Assembly (NCBI GenBank): GCA_937998305.1
Contig: CALLDL010000065.1
Span: 1 to 44,242, forward strand
DNA length: 44,242 nt
Reading direction: 5' to 3'
Source: an uncultured Desulfobacterales bacterium
Lineage (GTDB): Bacteria; Desulfobacterota; Desulfobacteria; Desulfobacterales; UBA11574
The first letter of the stretch is position 1, and every line of letters starts with the position of its first letter. The notes under the pieces were generated by a model. The model saw nothing but the letters and a program-made list of their open reading frames with translations, was not told the DNA's origin and searched no databases. The position numbers and the translations under genes are program-made. Of the stretch, positions 40,387 to 44,242 are shown in pieces.

Positions 40387-41619
40387 TTAAGCAGCAAGGC
40401 GGAAGGCTTTTTCGGTTGCATTGCGGATTTCGTCCGGTGTAAACGGTTTGGGAATGTAATCAACAGCTCCCAGCCTTGAGCTTTCCACTGCCGTCTCAAT
40501 ACTGGCATATCCGGTAATGATAATCACCATCGTGTCTGGTCTCTGGTCACGAATAGCCTTTAGAAGTTCCAGTCCGTTTACTTCAGGGATTTTCAGGTCT
40601 AACAGAACAAGCGCGTAAGCGTTTTCTTCTATTTTCTCAAGGGCTTCAGATTTGGTGACAGCCTGATCCACATTAAAACCTTTTTTGGAAAGTATTTTCC
40701 GGATATTATTGTTTACAGCGACTTCGTCATCTATCACCAAAATCTCCGCTGGCATGGTTTCTTTTGAAAACTCAATGACATCTGCCGGGCGTTCGGGCTC
40801 TTTTGCCGTCATCCGTGCAACGTTCTGCTTGAGTTCTTCATAGGGCATAAAGGCAACCCCTTCGTGCTGCATATTCAAAACATATTCAGGACCGGTTATT
40901 GAAACCACCTCTTCATAGTTGAAAGGAGAATCGATACCGATCAGTTTTTCAGCGTCAAACCCTTTTGCTTTGGCGGCTTTTTTCTTTTTGGCCTTTAGCT
41001 GTGGGCATTCTCCGGTTTTAATTCCCCCCTTACATGTATTCTCCAGCTTTTTGAAAATATCACAGACCATATTTCCTAGTTCGCAGAAATTTTCCAGGGT
41101 TTCCGGAGCCGCTTCAACTACCGGTAGATCTGAAGGGCCAAGTTTGTCTGCAAAGTCATCACCAGTATATTTTGCGACCTCATCTCTATCAAAGGGAATA
41201 TCAATATCAATAATCTCTCTTTCCTTTTCCGTTGTGGAAGCCTCAATTAATTCTCCAGACAGAGCCAGTCCAACCGTAGATCTCAACTCATCCGGAGTAA
41301 ACGGTTTGGAAAGATAGTCCAAAGCCCCAAGCCGAATCGCTTTAACTGCTGTATCTGTGGAAGCATAAGCTGTCATCATTACTGCCTTGGTAAGCGGCCA
41401 TTCCTTTTTAACCAGTTTTAAAAACTCAAATCCGTTCATCTCGGGCATAACGATATCGGAGATAATTAGAGAGAACGAGTCCTTGGCCATTTTTTCCAGG
41501 GCTTCTTTGGCGCTGGTTGCGCGGATAACCTCATAATTGTTCTTGGTAAGGATTTTTTCCACATTTTGACAGATCTGTTTTTCGTCATCAACGACCATTA
41601 TTTTTGCTGCTGCTCCCAT
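40387..41619 (-). CDS. Response regulator with two receiver domains and a Cys-bearing linker
   Basis: This encodes 410 aa. A CheY-like receiver fills residues 5-120 (DD11-12, phospho-Asp55, Lys105 of SKPFTPDE). A second fills about 290-408 (phospho-Asp341, PKPFTPDE). No DNA-binding or enzymatic output domain is seen. The ~170-residue linker contains two similar motifs, IDIPFDRDEVAKYTGDDF (138-155) and IDSPFNYEEVVSITGPEY (229-246), plus Cys179, 186, 196 and 205 and a Lys-rich stretch (KAKKKKAAKAKG). It may be a phosphorelay or scaffold protein. Its neighbour is an NtrC-type regulator with the same PKPFTP receiver type. A TTTTTTCCTCC-complement (GGAGG) precedes the ATG. Confidence 0.88.
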   Translation of the reverse strand: MGAAAKIMVVDDEKQICQNVEKILTKNNYEVIRATSAKEALEKMAKDSFSLIISDIVMPEMNGFEFLKLVKKEWPLTKAVMMTAYASTDTAVKAIRLGALDYLSKPFTPDELRSTVGLALSGELIEASTTEKEREIIDIDIPFDRDEVAKYTGDDFADKLGPSDLPVVEAAPETLENFCELGNMVCDIFKKLENTCKGGIKTGECPQLKAKKKKAAKAKGFDAEKLIGIDSPFNYEEVVSITGPEYVLNMQHEGVAFMPYEELKQNVARMTAKEPERPADVIEFSKETMPAEILVIDDEVAVNNNIRKILSKKGFNVDQAVTKSEALEKIEENAYALVLLDLKIPEVNGLELLKAIRDQRPDTMVIIITGYASIETAVESSRLGAVDYIPKPFTPDEIRNATEKAFRLAA

Positions 41620-42243
41620 TTTTTCCTCCTTAAGTGAACTTTAGTTACAAATTTTTATAATGTTAATTTATGTTTCATCGATAATTTCTTTAGCCCATTT
41701 CAATGCATTTTACATGCCAAACCATACGCACATCTAAAACGCTTTGATATTACTGATTATAAATTGACTGATGCTTCTATACGAAAAGAATGTGTATATA
41801 AAAAATATACATTCTGTCGCCAGGCATGGCAAAAGCTTTTAGGGAGAGGTAATTTTAGGATAGATTATGGGCACCAGTGCATGAAATCAATCAACCATTT
41901 GATATTACTATCATAATTACTTTTTTATAAAGAAATTAACAGGCAAGATGATACCTTTTCGGGACGCTGGCATGAAAACCTATCCGTTGTATAAATAAAA
42001 TATACACCGTATAAATTTCTCATAATTGAAGCTTCCCAGCGGCTTGCTGGAGATAAGCTTAGACTGTAAGGAGTGCTGTGAAGCTCCCTGCCATAAAGAG
42101 GGGGTGCCGCCCTTCGGCAGTGCTTCACAAGCGGGGAGCAGCCTTGTCAAATTGTTAATCCGCTTGCTAACCCCGAAGCCTTGTTGAAACGGTATCTCCG
42201 CTCTGATCCGACAAACTATAGTAAATACCATCGCAGTAGCAGT
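41620..42243. other. Intergenic region with palindromic repeat
   Basis: No gene is supported. GTGAAGC (42078-42084) and GCTTCAC (42122-42128) are perfect complements enclosing TGCCG/CGGCA (42105-42119 region), giving a nested hairpin. Around it lie CTGCC/GGGGAGC pairs and the AAGCTTCCCAGCGGCTTGCTGG stretch near 42035, which has its own near-palindrome. It looks like an intergenic repeat downstream of neither start nor stop, in the gap between the NtrC-type gene and the two-receiver gene. Short minus-strand frames here are unsupported. Confidence 0.5.
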
Positions 42244-43671
42244 TCACGCATCTGACTTGGCCCGTTTGGGAAGCTTTACATTGTGTTTTTTCATTAAGGA
42301 CTGAAAGTTGGTTCTTTGCAACCCAACTTTTTCTGCCGCACGGGTTACGTTCCAATCATTTTTCATCAGTGCATTCATAACAAAATTTTTTTCTACTTTC
42401 GTAACCGCTTTCTGTCGAATCTCTTTTTTGATTCTTTTAAGCTCATCATTGGTTTCGGGAACATGGTCGATCAATTCTCCAATATCGGCCATATCTCCCA
42501 GAAGCGGTAACTCTTTAGAGGTGATCTTCTCTTTTTCGCATAAGATGACCGCTCTTTCAATCACATTTCTTAGCTGTCTGACATTGCCAGGCCAATCGTA
42601 TCCTGTTAACCGTGCCACTGTATCATCCTCGAACCCATTGATTTTTCGGCCAAAAGCAATACAAAATTGATGTAGAAAATGATAGGAAATAGGCAAAATA
42701 TCCCTTTTCCTTTCTCTGAGTGGCGGTATCATAATCGGATATACAAAAATTCGATAATAAAAGTCTTCCCTGAAAGAACCGTCGGCCACCATTTCTTTCA
42801 GATCCTGATTGGTAGCGAAAATCAAACGAACATCCACTTTTTGAATAATAGTACTCCCCACCGGTAAAAATTCTCGGTTTTCTAAAAAACGAAGAAGTTT
42901 ACTCTGAACGTTTAGACTGATGTTGCTGATTTCATCCAGAAAAACAGTGCCTCCATCCGCCAGCTTGAATATGCCTTCCTTATGGTTATAAGCACCGGTA
43001 AAAGCGCCTTTGGTATGACCAAACAACTCACTTTCCAGAAGATTGTCCGATAAAGTTCCACAATCTACAGCAAAGAACACCTTATCTTTTCTGGTACTGT
43101 TGGCATGGACCGCCCTTGAAATCAATTCTTTGCCGGTTCCGCTTTCACCATATACAAGAACTGTTGAATCGGTAGGCGCCACCTTCTGAACCATGGAGAC
43201 AACCTTTTTTATTTTTGGACTATCTCCAATTAACTGGTGAGAAAATGATTTCAGTCGGGATTTTTTATACATAAGTTTCTGGTTTTGAAGCAATATTTCT
43301 CTTTCCACAAGCGCCTGATGGACAACGGAACGCAGTTCGTGCGGTGTAAACGGTTTTGGGAGATAGTCAAAGGCGCCCATCTTCATTACCTCAACAGCTG
43401 AAGAAACACTGGCATAACCAGTAATGACAATTACCATGGTTTCCGGGTGCATTTCTTTTAAGCGCCTTAAAACTTCCATTCCCCCTAAATTACTCATTTT
43501 CAAATCGGTGACGACCACATCAAACTGTTCCTCTTCCACCATCTTAAGCGCATCATAACCACTGAGACAATGTTTGACTTCATAGCCCAGTTTAGACAGT
43601 ATTTTTACACAATTCCGGCAAATGGTCGGTTCATCATCAATAATGAGGATAAGAGGATCATTGATTGCCAT
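42244..43671 (-). CDS. Sigma-54-dependent response regulator, NtrC family
   Basis: This encodes 475 aa from the ATG at 43671, with AAGGA upstream; it overlaps the kinase gene by 14 bp. The receiver (1-120) has DD pair 11-12 region, phospho-Asp in VVVTDLKM and PKPFTPHE. The AAA+ domain has Walker A GESGTGKE, the sigma-54 contact loop GAFTGA and Walker B GGTVFLDEI. The C-terminal Fis-type helix-turn-helix is near MNALMKNDWNVTRAAEKVGL. It should activate a sigma-54 promoter when phosphorylated by the kinase. I found no good -24/-12 site in this window, so its targets are probably elsewhere. Confidence 0.95.
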   Translation of the reverse strand: MAINDPLILIIDDEPTICRNCVKILSKLGYEVKHCLSGYDALKMVEEEQFDVVVTDLKMSNLGGMEVLRRLKEMHPETMVIVITGYASVSSAVEVMKMGAFDYLPKPFTPHELRSVVHQALVEREILLQNQKLMYKKSRLKSFSHQLIGDSPKIKKVVSMVQKVAPTDSTVLVYGESGTGKELISRAVHANSTRKDKVFFAVDCGTLSDNLLESELFGHTKGAFTGAYNHKEGIFKLADGGTVFLDEISNISLNVQSKLLRFLENREFLPVGSTIIQKVDVRLIFATNQDLKEMVADGSFREDFYYRIFVYPIMIPPLRERKRDILPISYHFLHQFCIAFGRKINGFEDDTVARLTGYDWPGNVRQLRNVIERAVILCEKEKITSKELPLLGDMADIGELIDHVPETNDELKRIKKEIRQKAVTKVEKNFVMNALMKNDWNVTRAAEKVGLQRTNFQSLMKKHNVKLPKRAKSDA

Positions 43672-44242
43672 CTTGATTTCCTTGGTTGTGAGGGAGCCTG
43701 ATTGTGAAAGTGGTGCCTTGGCCCAGTTTACTATTGACACCTATAACACCACCGTGCTGTCCAATGATGCCATGGGTGATGGCCAATCCTAGCCCGGTTC
43801 CACTTCCTTTGGTTGTAAAAAAAGGCTCAAAAATTTTATCTGTATTATCTTCGGAAATCCCTTTGCCTGTATCGCTTACTGCAATTTCAACAACCTTATT
43901 CTGTGGAATAAATTGAGTTGAAACCGTGATTGTATCTCCGGGATCCGTTACGTCTGTGGCATTAAGTATGAGATTGATAACAGCTTGTTTTATCTGGTCT
44001 TTATCCATCAAAATTGACGGAATTTCATCGGAAAGGTTTCGTACGATCGTTAAATCATTGAATGCAGCCTGTTTCTGGGTTAACTTGATACATTCAGCAA
44101 CAATTTTGTTAATATTGTGATGTTTTTTGGACGGTTTTGTCTGGCGGGCAAAATCGAGAAGACTGGTAACTATTTTGCGGCAGCGGAGCGTTTCATTGGT
44201 AATCGTTTCCAATTCCTCGTGCATAGGATCATTAATGTCGAT
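43658..44242 (-). CDS. Sensor histidine kinase, C-terminal part (continues past the window edge)
   Basis: At least 194 codons are open to the window end; the start lies beyond 44242. What is seen is the end of the dimerisation domain (LRCRKIVTSLLDFARQTKPS) and the full HATPase_c domain: N box INLILNATDV, G1 DTGKGI, F box FEPFFTTK and G2 GTGLGLAI. The phospho-accepting His would lie just outside. It is the NtrB-like partner of the sigma-54 regulator downstream, with which it overlaps by 14 bp. Sensor input is not visible. Confidence 0.93.
   Translation of the reverse strand: MDINDPMHEELETITNETLRCRKIVTSLLDFARQTKPSKKHHNINKIVAECIKLTQKQAAFNDLTIVRNLSDEIPSILMDKDQIKQAVINLILNATDVTDPGDTITVSTQFIPQNKVVEIAVSDTGKGISEDNTDKIFEPFFTTKGSGTGLGLAITHGIIGQHGGVIGVNSKLGQGTTFTIRLPHNQGNQDGNQ

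Noticed and set aside
41925-42231. Minus-strand short frames in the gap between the regulator genes
   Set aside because: They run through the palindromic repeat, have no ribosome-binding sites, and look like translated repeat sequence.
1-44242. CRISPR array, tRNA, rRNA or transposase gene
   Set aside because: No evenly spaced direct repeats, no cloverleaf or rRNA-like sequence and no transposase or integrase motif were seen on either strand.

Overview
The window looks like chromosome of a strictly anaerobic, sulfate-reducer-type member of the Desulfobacterota (Desulfobacterales-like). This is inferred from three in-frame UGA codons at known selenocysteine positions (formate dehydrogenase, MvhD, HdrA), an HdrA/MvhD/NuoEF/formate dehydrogenase electron-transfer operon, ferredoxin-dependent indolepyruvate oxidoreductase (IorAB), a PaaK-type ligase with a branched-chain amino acid ABC transporter, sigma-54 two-component regulation, and many short palindromic intergenic repeats. 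No sulfate-reduction gene, rRNA or tRNA gene was seen, so the placement rests on gene content alone.

Layout. 1-4360: a small STAS-like protein, a small exported protein, an HpnB-like glycosyltransferase and chorismate synthase (aroC). 4360-8100: a plus-strand run with a flavin reductase-like protein, an alpha/beta hydrolase, a SIMPL protein and a 3-hydroxyisobutyryl-CoA hydrolase-like enzyme, preceded by repeat-rich DNA. 8100-11400: a DUF4197 protein, then a PiT phosphate permease reading frame broken by two in-frame stops, followed by an intact DUF47 (PhoU-like) partner. 11400-22100: a 53-aa membrane microprotein, a structured leader, then iorA, iorB, paaK, livG, livF, livK, livH and livM. 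This is probably a uptake and oxidation unit for aromatic or branched amino acids, and its gaps are filled with at least four inverted-repeat elements. 22290-25410 (minus): moaA, a GpgS-like glycosyltransferase and an M20-family peptidase homologue. 25780-30130 (plus): a lysophospholipase-like hydrolase overlapping pyruvate kinase, a PfpI/DJ-1 protein and a formyl-THF hydrolase-like protein.

30217-39760 (minus) is the centrepiece. In transcription order it encodes an N-terminal HdrA fragment with selenocysteine, NuoE-like, NuoF-like, a NuoG-N/HdrA fusion of 1080 aa, MvhD with selenocysteine, an FdhB-like iron-sulfur protein and FdhA with selenocysteine. The small HdrA fragment ends almost exactly where HdrA homology resumes in the large fusion. 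It is as if a nuoE-nuoF-nuoG(N) block had been inserted into an ancestral hdrA gene, leaving one flavoprotein module encoded in two pieces. I infer a soluble formate:NAD:ferredoxin electron-bifurcating or -confurcating complex. The convergent formyl-THF hydrolase-like gene would fit with local formate metabolism.

40380-44242 (minus): a response regulator with two receiver domains and a Cys-bearing linker, an NtrC-type sigma-54 activator, and the 3' part of its histidine kinase gene, which runs off the window.
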